From assembly GCF_000018025.1 (NCBI RefSeq), contig NC_009831.1, forward strand, positions 620,001 to 684,000: a stretch of 64,000 nt of DNA, written 5' to 3'. Source of the stretch: Shewanella sediminis HAW-EB3. GTDB taxonomy: Bacteria > Pseudomonadota > Gammaproteobacteria > Enterobacterales > Shewanellaceae. Both the position numbers and the translations under genes were made by a program. Under the pieces are notes generated by a model. The model made no database searches, was not told where the DNA came from, and saw only the letters and a program-made list of their open reading frames with translations. This document shows positions 1-8,360 of the stretch, one piece after another. Position 1 is the first letter of the stretch; every line of letters starts with the position of its first letter.

Positions 1-1313
1 GCAAAGTCGAGATAATCGATAGGAGTGTTTTCTATCATGACGGTATCGCGCTTGGGATCCATACGCGTGGTGATGGCCCAGATAACATCGTTCCAGTCAC
101 GACAATTAACGTCTTCATCGACGATAATAATAAACTTGGTATACATAAATTGGCGCAGGAATGACCAGGCTCCCATCATCACCCGCTTGGCGTGCCCTGG
201 GTACTCTTTTCGTATCGAGATCACCGCCATACGGTAAGAGCAGCCTTCTGGTGGCAGATAGAAATCGATAATTTCAGGGTACTGCTTGCGCAGAATCGGC
301 ACGAAGATTTCATTCAATGCCACGCCCAACATAGCTGGCTCATCAGGTGGACGGCCGGTGTAGGTACTATGGTAGATAGCGTCTTTTCTGTGGGTTATAT
401 GGGTCACTGTGAAGACAGGAAATTTATCTGTCTCGTTGTAATAACCGGTATGATCGCCATAGGGACCCTCTTCGGCCATCTCCTCGGGATCGATATAACC
501 TTCTAAGATGATCTCGCTGGTGGCGGGAACCTCCAGATCACAGCTTATGGCCTTGCATACATCGGTGCGCTCACCACGCAGCAGGCCCGCGAAGGCATAT
601 TCGCTCATGGAGTCGGGTACCGGAGTCACGGCCCCTAAGATGGTTACGGGATCTGCACCCAGCGCGACGACTACCGGGTAACGTTCACCGGGGAATTTCT
701 CTTTAAAATCTTTAAAGTCGAGCGCGCCACCACGGTGATCGAGCCAACGCATAATCAGTTTATCTTTATCGAGCAACTGTTGACGGTAGATCCCGAGGTT
801 TTGTCGTTTCTGACGCGGCCCCTTAGTGATGGTCAGTCCCCAGGTTACCAGAGGAGCGACATCGCCGGGCCAGCAATGCTGGATAGGGAGTTTAGTCAGG
901 TCGACATCACTGCCGGTTTTTATTACTTCCTGACAGGGAGCGTTGCGAACCGTTTTCGGCGGCATATTCAAGGCTTGCTTGAACATAGGGATCTTGGATA
1001 TAGCGTCTTTAAAGCCACGTGGTGGCTCAGGCTCCTTCAGGAATGCCAGCAGTTCACCGACCTCTCTGAGTGCGAGGGGATCTTCTTTACCCAGTGCCAT
1101 GGCGACGCGTTTCGGTGTGCCAAACAAGTTTGCCAATACCGGCATCTCGTTGCCAACCGGATTTTCAAACAGCAGAGCAGGGCCCTTGGCGCGCAACACA
1201 CGATCGGCGATCTCTGTCATCTCAAGATGGGGATCGACCGGATGGCTGATACGTTTAAGTTCACCATTCGCTTCCAGGTGGCTTATAAAACTGCGTAAAT
1301 CCTTAAAACTCAT
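1..1313 (-). CDS. ubiD: UbiD, 4-hydroxy-3-polyprenylbenzoate decarboxylase, C-terminus cut by window edge
   Basis: Decarboxylates 3-octaprenyl-4-hydroxybenzoate in ubiquinone synthesis, a reaction that needs the prenylated flavin made by UbiX. The minus strand reads open from an ATG at 1313 to the left edge, giving about 437 of the roughly 490 residues usual for the family. It begins [20 protein letters not shown] and contains typical UbiD stretches such as [31 protein letters not shown] and [15 protein letters not shown]. The last visible residues are [16 protein letters not shown]. No stop codon or frameshift is seen. The gene stands alone here, with a MITE behind its start. Confidence 0.95.
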   Translation of the reverse strand, partial: MSFKDLRSFISHLEANGELKRISHPVDPHLEMTEIADRVLRAKGPALLFENPVGNEMPVLANLFGTPKRVAMALGKEDPLALREVGELLAFLKEPEPPRGFKDAISKIPMFKQALNMPPKTVRNAPCQEVIKTGSDVDLTKLPIQHCWPGDVAPLVTWGLTITKGPRQKRQNLGIYRQQLLDKDKLIMRWLDHRGGALDFKDFKEKFPGERYPVVVALGADPVTILGAVTPVPDSMSEYAFAGLLRGERTDVCKAISCDLEVPATSEIILEGYIDPEEMAEEGPYGDHTGYYNETDKFPVFTVTHITHRKDAIYHSTYTGRPPDEPAMLGVALNEIFVPILRKQYPEIIDFYLPPEGCSYRMAVISIRKEYPGHAKRVMMGAWSFLRQFMYTKFIIIVDEDVNCRDWNDVIWAITTRMDPKRDTVMIENTPIDYLDF

Positions 1314-1410
1314 GTGGAATTACTCGCTGCTATTAAAGTGTGATATGGCGCGCACTATACCATTTTTAGTACGCATGTTTAACTGCTTAGGTTGATTTAT
1401 GAGGAGACAA

Positions 1411-1679
1411 TAATACCAATCAGTATAAGAAAGTGATCTACTCAGCGTGTTTTTTGGCAACTAATTCAAGGCGAATGGATGATGGAATGGTTGTTCCCTT
1501 GTAAGGCCATTCAACGCAGAAGTAGGCAGCCCAAAACACGCCTAACAGGCGAGTTTTAGCGCATCCGATGCTGTGTTAACGAGCTTTAACGTAGAATAAC
1601 TATGTTCTTCACTCGTTGCCTTGCCTCAGAAGCGCTAAATTCTCGCTGAGCGATCACATCTTTATACTGATTGGTATAA
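1411..1679. mobile_element. MITE copy 1, 263 bp, with 3-bp target duplication
   Basis: A 263-bp non-coding element (1414-1676) has imperfect terminal inverted repeats of about 25 bp, left TACCAATCAGTATAAGAAAG and right TTTATACTGATTGGTA. It is flanked by the direct repeat TAA (1411-1413 and 1677-1679), read as the target duplication. Internal inverted segments, for example GCGTGTTTT against AAAACACGC, would let it fold. A copy of the same length with about eight differences lies at 18038-18300. It lies between the start of ubiD and the next gene and could contribute a folded leader or promoter to either. No transposase is encoded, so it must be mobilised in trans. Confidence 0.85.
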
Positions 1680-1780
1680 ATAGATAAGATAGAGGTAAAT
1701 TACTTCTTGCTGTAAATAGGAGTAATATAGGGGGACGGTCAAGTCTGCTCTGATGATAGAGCGAGTGTGGAGGGAGGCAA

Positions 1781-2272
1781 ATGAGTCAATTATCTCGTGT
1801 TAGACGGGCTGTTATCTTGTGTGGTTTGCTGTCTCTTTCAAGTCTAAGTGCACAAGCTTCTGATCGCTTCAATTGGAGCAGTAATGTGTGGGTTCAACCT
1901 ACCTGGAGCAGTAGCTGGGGTCATCACTATCCAAACTATAATAGTGGTTGGCGTTGGGGTGTTGGAGTCAGCACAGGATCACCTTACTGGAATAATCACG
2001 GCTATTATTGGAACAGACCTTGGTATCGCCCTTACTGGCGTAACAACTGGGGCTATCCTTATCGCTACGATCGTAGAGAGTATAAGCGTCCCGAGCCTAA
2101 AGTCATAGCACCACCACAGAGAGTGACCACCAGTGTGCAATACGCATCTGGCCTGAAAAGCTTGCCTGAAAATGCCCGGGTCATGCAAAGAGATGGCCGC
2201 ACCATCTATGAGTGGCAAGGGATCGAGTATGTGTTCGATTGGAGCAGCGAGACCTATCGAGAGTTGAGGTAG
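1781..2272 (+). CDS. Secreted Trp/Tyr-rich protein of unknown function
   Basis: I do not recognise a named family. The 163-residue product starts with a Sec signal peptide (hydrophobic core about residues 8-24, cleavage expected after SAQA). A segment rich in Trp, Tyr, Asn, Arg and Pro follows (about 28-100), then a compact C-terminal segment of about 45 residues (SLPENARVMQRDGRTIYEW...). A strong GGAGG site precedes the ATG. It is probably periplasmic or surface exposed. Its last 85 bp recur at 3620-3715, so a paralogue or an ancestral duplicate once stood downstream. Confidence 0.75.
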   Translation: MSQLSRVRRAVILCGLLSLSSLSAQASDRFNWSSNVWVQPTWSSSWGHHYPNYNSGWRWGVGVSTGSPYWNNHGYYWNRPWYRPYWRNNWGYPYRYDRREYKRPEPKVIAPPQRVTTSVQYASGLKSLPENARVMQRDGRTIYEWQGIEYVFDWSSETYRELR

Positions 2273-2688
2273 AGCAGTATTGGTGAAGTGCTAGTTTTCA
2301 TCCACACTTTCGACATATGTTTAAACCCACCTCACTATAACGTTTATTTATAACTTTCATGATGGCTATTTGGTATCGTTCTATAGGTAGTGATAAGTAA
2401 ATAACTTAGTAATAAGTTCAATTTAAGGTTTAATCTTCAGGTATTTCATGTTTTTAGAAACCGCATCCATGTGTGATTTTTAAGTGTATATATTTGCATC
2501 TCTGATATATTACTGTTCTATGAGTGATGGAGTGGGGATATTTTTATTAATGTTCGTCTTGTTAAAAAGATGCTTTTGCCTTATGTTTTAATATCAGATT
2601 TACAAGTGTGCTTTAGGTCAACTTTTAATGATTTCTGTTTAATTGTCAGGATGACAATTGTATTCATTTTAAGTGCAAGGGAGTTGTT
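2273..2688. other. AT-rich intergenic stretch, no gene seen
   Basis: About 415 bp, visibly richer in A and T than the flanking genes, with no convincing reading frame, hairpin terminator or RNA gene. It forms the left part of the island that lies between the two copies of the 1781-2272 gene's 3' end. The only clear signal is the ribosome binding site AAGGGAG just before the truncated hlyD-like gene at 2689. Confidence 0.5.
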
Positions 2689-2946
2689 ATGACTGGAATA
2701 TTCAGAAGGCAAGCCGTAGAGGCTCAAAAAAATAAGTTGCATGGTGATATTTCACTGGCGCAACCCTTGTCAATTTATAGTGTCGTTCTTGCACTTCTCG
2801 CTATTGTTGTAGCCACATCCATTTTTCTCTCTTTTTCAAATTATGCACGTAAGGAAACGGTTAGAGGCTATATCGTTCCAGATAAAGGTGTAATAAAAAC
2901 CCATGCAAGCCGAAGTGGGAATGTAATGTTAATAATTTTAAGTTAA
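2689..2946 (+). pseudogene. Truncated HlyD/CvaA-type membrane fusion protein, N-terminal 80 residues only
   Basis: HlyD/CvaA proteins link an inner-membrane peptidase-ABC exporter to the outer membrane and export double-glycine bacteriocins. The fragment has the usual start, a cytoplasmic N-terminus (RRQAVEAQKNKLHGDISLAQ), one membrane segment at about residues 30-50, then ARKETVRGYIVPDKGVIK and ASRSGN. It then departs from the family with VMLIILS and stops at 85 residues, where relatives run to about 400. A good ribosome site precedes the ATG. No exporter ATPase is present. The family match is from memory of CvaA-like sequences and should be tested by search. Confidence 0.65.
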
Positions 2947-3109
2947 GGAATGTATTATGCGGGTTTCGGGGGGGATAGCTAACAATACATGAGATTGAGT
3001 AGGGTAATGGTGGTATTACTCCAAAATTACCTTTGGCATGTATAACTGGATCCGGCTTTGTCTTGAAGGTGCAGCTGGTGCAATATGGATTGCAAAACTG
3101 TTAAAGTGA
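2942..3109 (+). pseudogene. Probable wreck of a double-glycine bacteriocin gene
   Basis: Directly after the hlyD fragment one frame reads VKECIMRVSGGIANNT and stops. This looks like the end of a double-glycine leader (VSGG) plus the first residues of a mature peptide. About 20 codons later another frame reads WYYSKITF, then GMYNWIRLCLEGAAGAIW and IAKLLK, the composition of a class II bacteriocin or microcin tail, ending at 3109. The two parts are separated by stops and frameshifts and no full-length start is present. I infer a decayed bacteriocin gene; the evidence is motif-level only. Confidence 0.4.
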
Positions 3110-3117
3110 GGAGACGG

Positions 3118-3216
3118 ATGATTAAGTTATGTATTGAACAGCCTCAGCTTTTGGCGTTTCTAACTGGTTCGATATTCGGAGCTGTATTAATTTCTATTGG
3201 ATATTATATTGGTTAG
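3118..3216 (+). CDS. Small hydrophobic peptide, 32 residues
   Basis: The reading frame starts with ATG at 3118, eight bases after a GAGGAG ribosome site, and encodes MIKLCIEQPQLLAF then LTGSIFGAVLISIGYYIG. It is a single predicted membrane helix with a Gly-x-x-x-Gly-like face. It follows the bacteriocin-like remnant by nine bases, which suggests a companion such as an immunity peptide or a second bacteriocin component. It has no recognisable leader of its own. The function is unknown. The ribosome site is the best argument that it is translated. Confidence 0.4.
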   Translation: MIKLCIEQPQLLAFLTGSIFGAVLISIGYYIG

Positions 3217-3263
3217 AGCTATTTTGTTCGACTCTAAGGAGATTTTCTTTACTTAAATAAAAT

Positions 3264-3305
3264 AAGTGCCCCCTGAAGTCTATGGGGTTACTTCTTTATT
3301 TTTTA
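3264..3305 (+). terminator. Probable intrinsic terminator of the island
   Basis: AAGTGCCCC and GGGGTTACTT form a stem with a small mismatch around an 11-base loop, followed by a T-rich run (CTTTATTTTTT). It is placed to end transcription after the small peptide gene at 3118-3216. Confidence 0.5.
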
Positions 3306-3437
3306 GGTAGAGTAATAGTTAGGTGTAGTGTTACTTCGTTGTTGAAGAACTTCTAAGTCCAGATTTTTGACTGCTGTGGTTGGTGGCTGAATATTTAGAA
3401 GTGAAATATTTAAACAACTTAATTGTATGGATATTAT

Positions 3438-3551
3438 ATGGGTATTTATATGGATAATAAATTGAATGTGAATGATATTGTTATACCAATACTTTTTGTT
3501 TTGGGGGTAATAGGTGGATGGACCTTTGGCTTAGATTTTTTTGCAGGTTAG
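3438..3551 (+). CDS. Small hydrophobic peptide, 33-37 residues
   Basis: Reads MGIYMDNKLNVNDIV then IPILFVLGVIGGWTFG and LDFFAG. Translation may start at 3438 or at the second ATG (3450); neither has a strong ribosome site. It forms one membrane helix rich in Gly. The DNA just after its stop (GAACTCTAGGAGGGTTTA) resembles the DNA after the peptide at 3118-3216 (GACTCTAAGGAGATTTTC). This suggests the two genes are diverged copies of one unit. The function is unknown. Confidence 0.35.
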   Translation: MGIYMDNKLNVNDIVIPILFVLGVIGGWTFGLDFFAG

Positions 3552-3619
3552 TGGACATGCCTGTATTGAACTCTAGGAGGGTTTATTTTTTACAGGTAAT
3601 TGAACTATTTTAAACGCCT

Positions 3620-3715
3620 AGGTCATTCAAAGGGATGACTCATACCATCTATGAGTGGCAAGGGATCGAGTATGTGTTCGATTGGAGCAGCGAGACCTAT
3701 CGAGCCTTGAAATAA
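3620..3715 (+). pseudogene. Duplicated 3' end of the gene at 1781-2272
   Basis: Bases 3644-3704 are identical to 2201-2261 (61 bp). Similarity extends about 24 bp further left, where a single-base indel breaks the frame. In frame, the fragment reads TIYEWQGIEYVFDW and SSETYRALK before a TAA stop, against RELR and TAG in the intact gene. No upstream part of the gene is present. It is therefore a remnant of a paralogue or of a duplication made when the AT-rich island arrived. Confidence 0.8.
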
Positions 3716-3988
3716 TTCGCCATGACAAGGCTTAACCTTCTCACTAAAAGCATCATGGTCGGTTTCCGAACGTCGACCATGCTGTCACTATCGAAAGCCG
3801 AATACTGGTTTTGAGCGTTTCCTTCTCCCCCCTCACTTCTAGAGCTATGTTCGTTCGCAGTTACCGGCTACAACTCTTACTGAGAGCGGAGCATGGAATT
3901 ACCGAGAACAGATAAAGCGTCATTTCTTTCCTATACTCATAATTGTCCCTTCCTATTTTCATTGTTTGTGTTTGCCTGAGTGCCGTTT

Positions 3989-4969
3989 ATGAATGACTTG
4001 AAAAAATCTGAGATCCTTACCGAGAGTGGTACCAACGAGCTCGAAATTATCGAGTTTCATCTGCATAAATTACTCCCCGATGGCGGTTTTAAAGTATGTC
4101 ATTACGGGATTAATGTGGCTAAGGTGCGTGAGGTGATTCTGGTGCCGAGCACATCTGATTATCCTAATGCTCAGCCGCATATGGTGGGTGTATTTTCCTT
4201 AAGGGATATCTTGATCCCCTTGGTAGATCTGGCCGGGTGGCTTGGGATCCCGACGAAAGATGACTTGACTCATAAGGTTGTCATTGTCACCGACTTTAAC
4301 AAGATGATTAATGGTTTTTTAATCGATAGTGTTCGCAGTATTCATCGGGTGTCATGGGAGCAGGTCGAATCCCCCAGTCAGTTTTTAGAGGCGGGCGAAC
4401 AGGATTGTGTCGTCGCCGTTGTCAGGCGGGAGGGGCATCTGATTATGGTGTTGGATTTTGAGAAAATCATCGCAGATATCAATCCGGAATTGAGTATGGA
4501 TAAATATGATGTACTTCAGGATAAGAGTGTCATTATCGACGATACCATGCTGGCTAAGCGTGAAGCTAAGACCATACTGGTTGTCGATGATTCCGCGTTT
4601 ATCCGTAAGATGATTGAAAATACATTGAGATCGGCTGGGTATAACATTATTACAGCGAAAGATGGTGGCGATGCTCTCGAGATGTTACTGGAATATGAGC
4701 GTTTAGCCGTCGATGAGGGGGCTTCGGTTAATGATTTCGTCAGTGCCATCATTACCGATGTGGAGATGCCCCGCATGGATGGTATGCACTTAGTGAAGCG
4801 CCTGCGTGATACGAGTGCCTATAGCAATATGCCTATTGTAATGTTCTCGTCTCTGATGAGTGAGGATAACCGCAGTAAGGCGTTGCAACTCGGCGCGAAC
4901 GACACCATAACTAAGCCAGAGATCGGTCGCATGGTCGGTATGATGGATGGCTACGTGCTCGATGATTAA
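3989..4969 (+). CDS. cheV: CheV, chemotaxis coupling protein with receiver domain
   Basis: Couples chemoreceptors to CheA and is thought to help adaptation by being phosphorylated. Residues about 15-165 form a CheW-like domain (HYGINVAKVREVI, PHMVGVFSLRDILIPLVDL). Residues about 195-320 form a response-regulator receiver starting KTILVVDDSAFIRKMI, with the phospho-acceptor Asp in IITDVEMPRMDG and a conserved Lys in NDTITKPEI. I prefer the ATG at 3989, with TGAG upstream; an in-frame GTG lies at 3980. It is a single gene with two chemoreceptor genes elsewhere in the window. Confidence 0.93.
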   Translation: MNDLKKSEILTESGTNELEIIEFHLHKLLPDGGFKVCHYGINVAKVREVILVPSTSDYPNAQPHMVGVFSLRDILIPLVDLAGWLGIPTKDDLTHKVVIVTDFNKMINGFLIDSVRSIHRVSWEQVESPSQFLEAGEQDCVVAVVRREGHLIMVLDFEKIIADINPELSMDKYDVLQDKSVIIDDTMLAKREAKTILVVDDSAFIRKMIENTLRSAGYNIITAKDGGDALEMLLEYERLAVDEGASVNDFVSAIITDVEMPRMDGMHLVKRLRDTSAYSNMPIVMFSSLMSEDNRSKALQLGANDTITKPEIGRMVGMMDGYVLDD

Positions 4970-5016
4970 ACCGTTGTTCTTTTGGTAGCCAATTTGTTAG
5001 AGCGGCTGAGAGGTGG

Positions 5017-5547
5017 TTAATTACCGCCAGCAGACTTTAAGAACATCTGATATCGATTAACGGTAAATTGATCTTCCCGGTACTGTTTATCGAAGCTCAT
5101 ACCTAACTTGAGCAGTACATTGATCGATGCTCGGTTTTCGGCTGCGGCATCACCGACTACCCGATCCAGCTCCATCTCTTGCCTGGCATATTCGACACAC
5201 GCCATATTCGATTCCGTCGCGTAGCCCTTGCCCCAATGCTCCGGGTGAAAGCGGTAACCGATATCGACCGCCCCGATACGACTTTCGTTCTTGAACCCGC
5301 AAAACCCGATCACCTTGCCGGTTTCTTTCAGTACCACCGCCCAGCGGCCATAGCCAAACTTGTCATACTCGACTAACCAGATATCGCGGATGATCGCTAT
5401 CGCATCCTGTAGGCTTTCACACATGCCGGCATCTCCCGTGTAACGGTTTACCTCCTCCGGGGCATTGAAATGGAGTACGGCTGCGGCATCATTAAGATTA
5501 AACTCTCGGATAATGAGGCGCTCGGTCTCGGTAATTATTCGGCTCAT
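5017..5547 (-). CDS. GNAT family N-acetyltransferase, RimJ/RimL type
   Basis: Transfers acetyl from acetyl-CoA to an amine, either a protein N-terminus or a small molecule; the substrate cannot be told from sequence. It begins MSRIITETERLIIREFNLND, typical of this subgroup, and has the RFHPEHWGKGYATES acetyl-CoA binding loop followed by NRASINVLLKLGM. The start at 5547 is chosen because GGAG stands five bases upstream; the frame stays open 17 codons further, but that extension is Lys/Arg-rich and unlike the family. The length of 176 residues is normal. Confidence 0.85.
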   Translation of the reverse strand: MSRIITETERLIIREFNLNDAAAVLHFNAPEEVNRYTGDAGMCESLQDAIAIIRDIWLVEYDKFGYGRWAVVLKETGKVIGFCGFKNESRIGAVDIGYRFHPEHWGKGYATESNMACVEYARQEMELDRVVGDAAAENRASINVLLKLGMSFDKQYREDQFTVNRYQMFLKSAGGN

Positions 5548-5824
5548 GTCACTCCTGCTTTTTGTTCGGTTAGCCTTTGTATTGGCTTTTAAATTCACTC
5601 TTGTATTAGTTTTTACTTTATTTTGGTGGCATTCGTCCAGTCACTATTGCTGGCCTGCTTAACGAGGTGTACTCCTCCTTGCAGAAATCATTCGGGATTT
5701 TATTGGGGGCTTTATTTCGAAGGTAATAACCTAAGTGGTTGTTAAGTAGAGGTTCAGCTCGTGATGATAGAGTGAGTGATATGAAGAGTATTACTGTAAA
5801 ACTCTGATCTTTAGGAAAGAGTGA

Positions 5825-6049
5825 ATGATAAAAAAATTGATGAACAGATCTATTATCTTAGCCAGTAGCCTTATTTTTTTGGCAAGCTCAGCTCTTGCAT
5901 CCCCTCAAACAGCCGTTACCGCACAACTGATAAAATCAGAAACCGAAGGTTCAATGCTTATCTGTGAATATAGAACGATGAAGCAAGTTCATTTCAAAGT
6001 CCTCTTTGCCAATCAGAGCTGTCCACTGGCTATACAGGTTGAGCATTAA
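5825..6049 (+). CDS. Small secreted protein, 74 residues
   Basis: Not recognised beyond a Sec signal peptide: positive N-terminus MIKKLMNR, hydrophobic core, cleavage expected after SSALA. The mature part is about 48 residues with two cysteines (LICEY and QSCPL) that could form a disulfide in the periplasm. AGGAAAGA precedes the ATG at normal spacing. It is a stand-alone gene between two convergent or unrelated neighbours. Confidence 0.65.
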   Translation: MIKKLMNRSIILASSLIFLASSALASPQTAVTAQLIKSETEGSMLICEYRTMKQVHFKVLFANQSCPLAIQVEH

Positions 6050-6136
6050 TCCTGTTGGTTTCATCTGATTATTTGGCTGTCCAAGACAGCCGGGATTATT
6101 CTCAAATTCGCTTATCGCTATATAGTCAGCAGTTAC

Positions 6137-6637
6137 CTACCACCGAACCTCGGCTAAGGGGTTGTCGCCTTCGGCTATGATAGCTTTGACTATGTGATTC
6201 TCGCCATCGAGCAAGATGAGGCGTGGGATCCCGGCGTTGGCAAACTTGGCGTAGATGCTGCGGTCACTATCGGCGACTAAGGGAAAGTTTATCTGATATT
6301 CATTGGCAAACTTATCCAGTACCTCTTTGTTCTCTTCTCGGCCAATACCTATGATATCCAGGTTGGGATCTAAAATAAGATCCGATGCCTGCAATGCTTT
6401 CATTGCCCGTTGAGAGTCGGGGCACCAGGTCGCAAACAGGATCAACAACTTGGCATTGTGTGACTCGGTGAGATCTATGCTATTACCGTGAGAGTCGGTG
6501 AAATGTTTGACCGGTACGGCTTGCCCGGTGCTGACATAGGTCAGGTATTCAACTTTAGCCGTTTCAGAAACGGAACTTGCACAGCCTGAAATTGTAAGGG
6601 CCATCGTTATCATAAATATTGTAGCTAGCTGTTTCAT
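6137..6637 (-). CDS. Thioredoxin-fold lipoprotein, TlpA/ResA-like, with a CPDS active-site motif
   Basis: A lipoprotein signal (MKQLATIFMITMALTISGC, lipobox ISGC) anchors it to a membrane. A TlpA/peroxiredoxin-like domain of about 130 residues follows, with LLILFATWCPDSQRAM, GIGREENKEVL and the cis-Pro loop AGIPRLILLDGENHIV. The usual WCxxC is WCPDS, so the resolving cysteine is missing; classic disulfide exchange is unlikely and a peroxidase-like, reductase-partnered or binding role is possible. The ATG at 6637 is chosen because it sits directly before the signal peptide, with GGAGATCCG upstream. Confidence 0.8.
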   Translation of the reverse strand: MKQLATIFMITMALTISGCASSVSETAKVEYLTYVSTGQAVPVKHFTDSHGNSIDLTESHNAKLLILFATWCPDSQRAMKALQASDLILDPNLDIIGIGREENKEVLDKFANEYQINFPLVADSDRSIYAKFANAGIPRLILLDGENHIVKAIIAEGDNPLAEVRW

Positions 6638-7001
6638 CGGATCTCCATTCATTTGATAGCGAATAATATCAATCGGTATAAGCTAGCAAAATTCCACTTT
6701 CATGTATAAACAATTGTTCACTGTTGACAGATGTATGAGGAAAAACTAAGGTAGAGTCTGTACACTCCATTTCTGTTCGTTAAGCTATTGATTAACAGTG
6801 GTTATCAAGGATAATAACGTGTTATTAACACTCGCCAATACTTACTACTATCTATAGCCACAATGGCGTAGATAGAGGTTATTTTTAGTCCCCCCCTCAT
6901 TTTTAGATCACACCATTGTGGCAATTCCATCTATTGTTCGGAAATTGGCCATGATACAGGGCTTGTTCCGGCTACATTCTCTCTGTTTTGGAACACCATA
7001 A
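6638..7001. other. Intergenic region upstream of the tyrP-like gene
   Basis: The two genes are divergent. A possible sigma-70 promoter for the rightward gene is TTGACA at 6724-6729, 17 bases, TAAGGT at 6747-6752; this leaves a leader of about 240 bases. No TyrR box pair was seen. ATATCAATCGGTATAA at about 6667 resembles a MITE end, but no partner end is present. Confidence 0.3.
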
Positions 7002-8204
7002 ATGAATAAAAGTAAAATCTTCGGTAGCATGCTCATAATTGCCGGCACGACCATAGGTGCGGGTATGTTAGCCCTGCCTCTTGCCTCCTCGGGTCTGGGC
7101 TTCGGTGTCGCGAGTATTATTATGCTGCTCATCTGGTCTCTTATGACCTATACCGCATTGCTGATGATCGAAGTGCACCAATTTGCCCCCGCCGATGCGA
7201 CCCTACACACCTTGGCGTATAAACTGCTGGGCCGAAAAGGGCAGCTCATTGCCAGTTTCTCGATGATGTTTCTGTTTTATGCGTTATGTGCGGCCTATAT
7301 CGCCGGTGGCGGTGAGCAGATCCATAGTAAGCTCACAAGCTGGTTTGAGCTGGATATCCCTATGCAGTTGGGGGCGATACTCTTCACTGTGTTAATTGGT
7401 ACTGTTGTGGCGATTGGTACTCGCTCTGTCGATATGATTAACCGCAGCTTATTTTCCTTGAAGTTAATTGCCTTAGTCTTGATGTTGTTCCTGCTTTTGC
7501 CTCACGTGTCTGTCGATAACTTAGTGGCGCTGCCTGTGCATCAAGGGCTCGTATTAGCCTCATTGCCTGTGATTTTCACCTCGTTTGGTTTTCATGGTTC
7601 TATTCCATCTATCGTGCGTTACTTAGGGAAGGATACTAAGGCATTGAGGTGGATCATTGTGGTGGGATCGGCACTGCCGCTGGCGGTTTACCTCTTATGG
7701 ATGCTGGCCAGTCAGGGGGTTCTGACACAAGGTGATTTAATGGGGAGTCAAAGCCTCAATGGGTTCATCGGCTCTCTGAGCCGCCTGCTGCATGACCCTA
7801 TGATAGCGAACACGGTATCGATATTTGCCGATCTCGCTCTGGCTACCTCATTTCTTGGTGTCAGTTTAGGCTTATATGACTTTATTGCAGACCTGTTGAA
7901 GCGCAGCACTAAGCCGAGCCATAGAGTTCAGGTCGCCCTGGTGACATTTATGCCGCCATTGGGATTTGCGATGTTTTACCCTCAAGGGTTTATCGCAGCT
8001 TTAGGCTACGCGGCATTTGCGTTAGTGGTACTGGCGATCTTCCTTCCGGTGGCTATGGTATCGACTCAGCGCAGACAAGTCGGGTTAGGTGGCTACCGCG
8101 TTAGGGGCGGAGCATTGGGACTCGGATTAGTGACCTTAGCCGGTATTTTAATCATGACGGTGCAATTGTTGCAGATGTTTGATGCTTTGCCTGCTGTCGG
8201 CTAG
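7002..8204 (+). CDS. tyrP: Aromatic amino acid permease, TyrP/Mtr (HAAAP) family
   Basis: Proton-driven uptake of an aromatic amino acid, most likely tyrosine, across the inner membrane. The 400-residue product has about 11 membrane segments and opens with the family signature KIFGSMLIIAGTTIGAGMLA then LPLASSGLGF. Later TSFGFHGSIPSIVRYLG also matches TyrP/Mtr proteins. Tyr versus Trp specificity is not certain from sequence; the N-terminus is closer to TyrP. It stands alone, upstream of tRNA-Ser. Confidence 0.88.
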   Translation: MNKSKIFGSMLIIAGTTIGAGMLALPLASSGLGFGVASIIMLLIWSLMTYTALLMIEVHQFAPADATLHTLAYKLLGRKGQLIASFSMMFLFYALCAAYIAGGGEQIHSKLTSWFELDIPMQLGAILFTVLIGTVVAIGTRSVDMINRSLFSLKLIALVLMLFLLLPHVSVDNLVALPVHQGLVLASLPVIFTSFGFHGSIPSIVRYLGKDTKALRWIIVVGSALPLAVYLLWMLASQGVLTQGDLMGSQSLNGFIGSLSRLLHDPMIANTVSIFADLALATSFLGVSLGLYDFIADLLKRSTKPSHRVQVALVTFMPPLGFAMFYPQGFIAALGYAAFALVVLAIFLPVAMVSTQRRQVGLGGYRVRGGALGLGLVTLAGILIMTVQLLQMFDALPAVG

Positions 8205-8320
8205 TTAGCCCGAGAATGAGAATATTGCGCTATTTAGGGGGATTATTGGCTGAAAAATGGCTGATTAAGCATTTATTTGTTTTAACGGATTGTTTTTTAG
8301 TCATTTGATTCATGTGGGGC

Positions 8321-8349
8321 TTTACATTGAACTCAAGTATCCCTATTAT
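8321..8349 (+). promoter_or_regulatory. Sigma-70 promoter of tRNA-Ser
   Basis: TTTACA (8321-8326) and TATTAT (8344-8349) are separated by exactly 17 bases, and the expected start of transcription falls about five bases before the tRNA. Confidence 0.75.
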
Positions 8350-8360
8350 CAGCGGCGTTC

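Noticed and set aside
735..1395. Long plus-strand open frames across the ubiD region
   Set aside because: They are the reverse strand of ubiD, which matches its family throughout; the frames themselves show no family resemblance or ribosome site.
3716..3988. Small RNA in the gap before cheV, suggested by the hairpin ATGGTCG...CGACCAT near 3757-3782
   Set aside because: Stem of only seven pairs, no T-run and no promoter; not enough to call.
6661..6685. MITE end (ATATCAATCGGTATAA) before the tyrP-like gene
   Set aside because: No partner end within several hundred bases and no shared interior.
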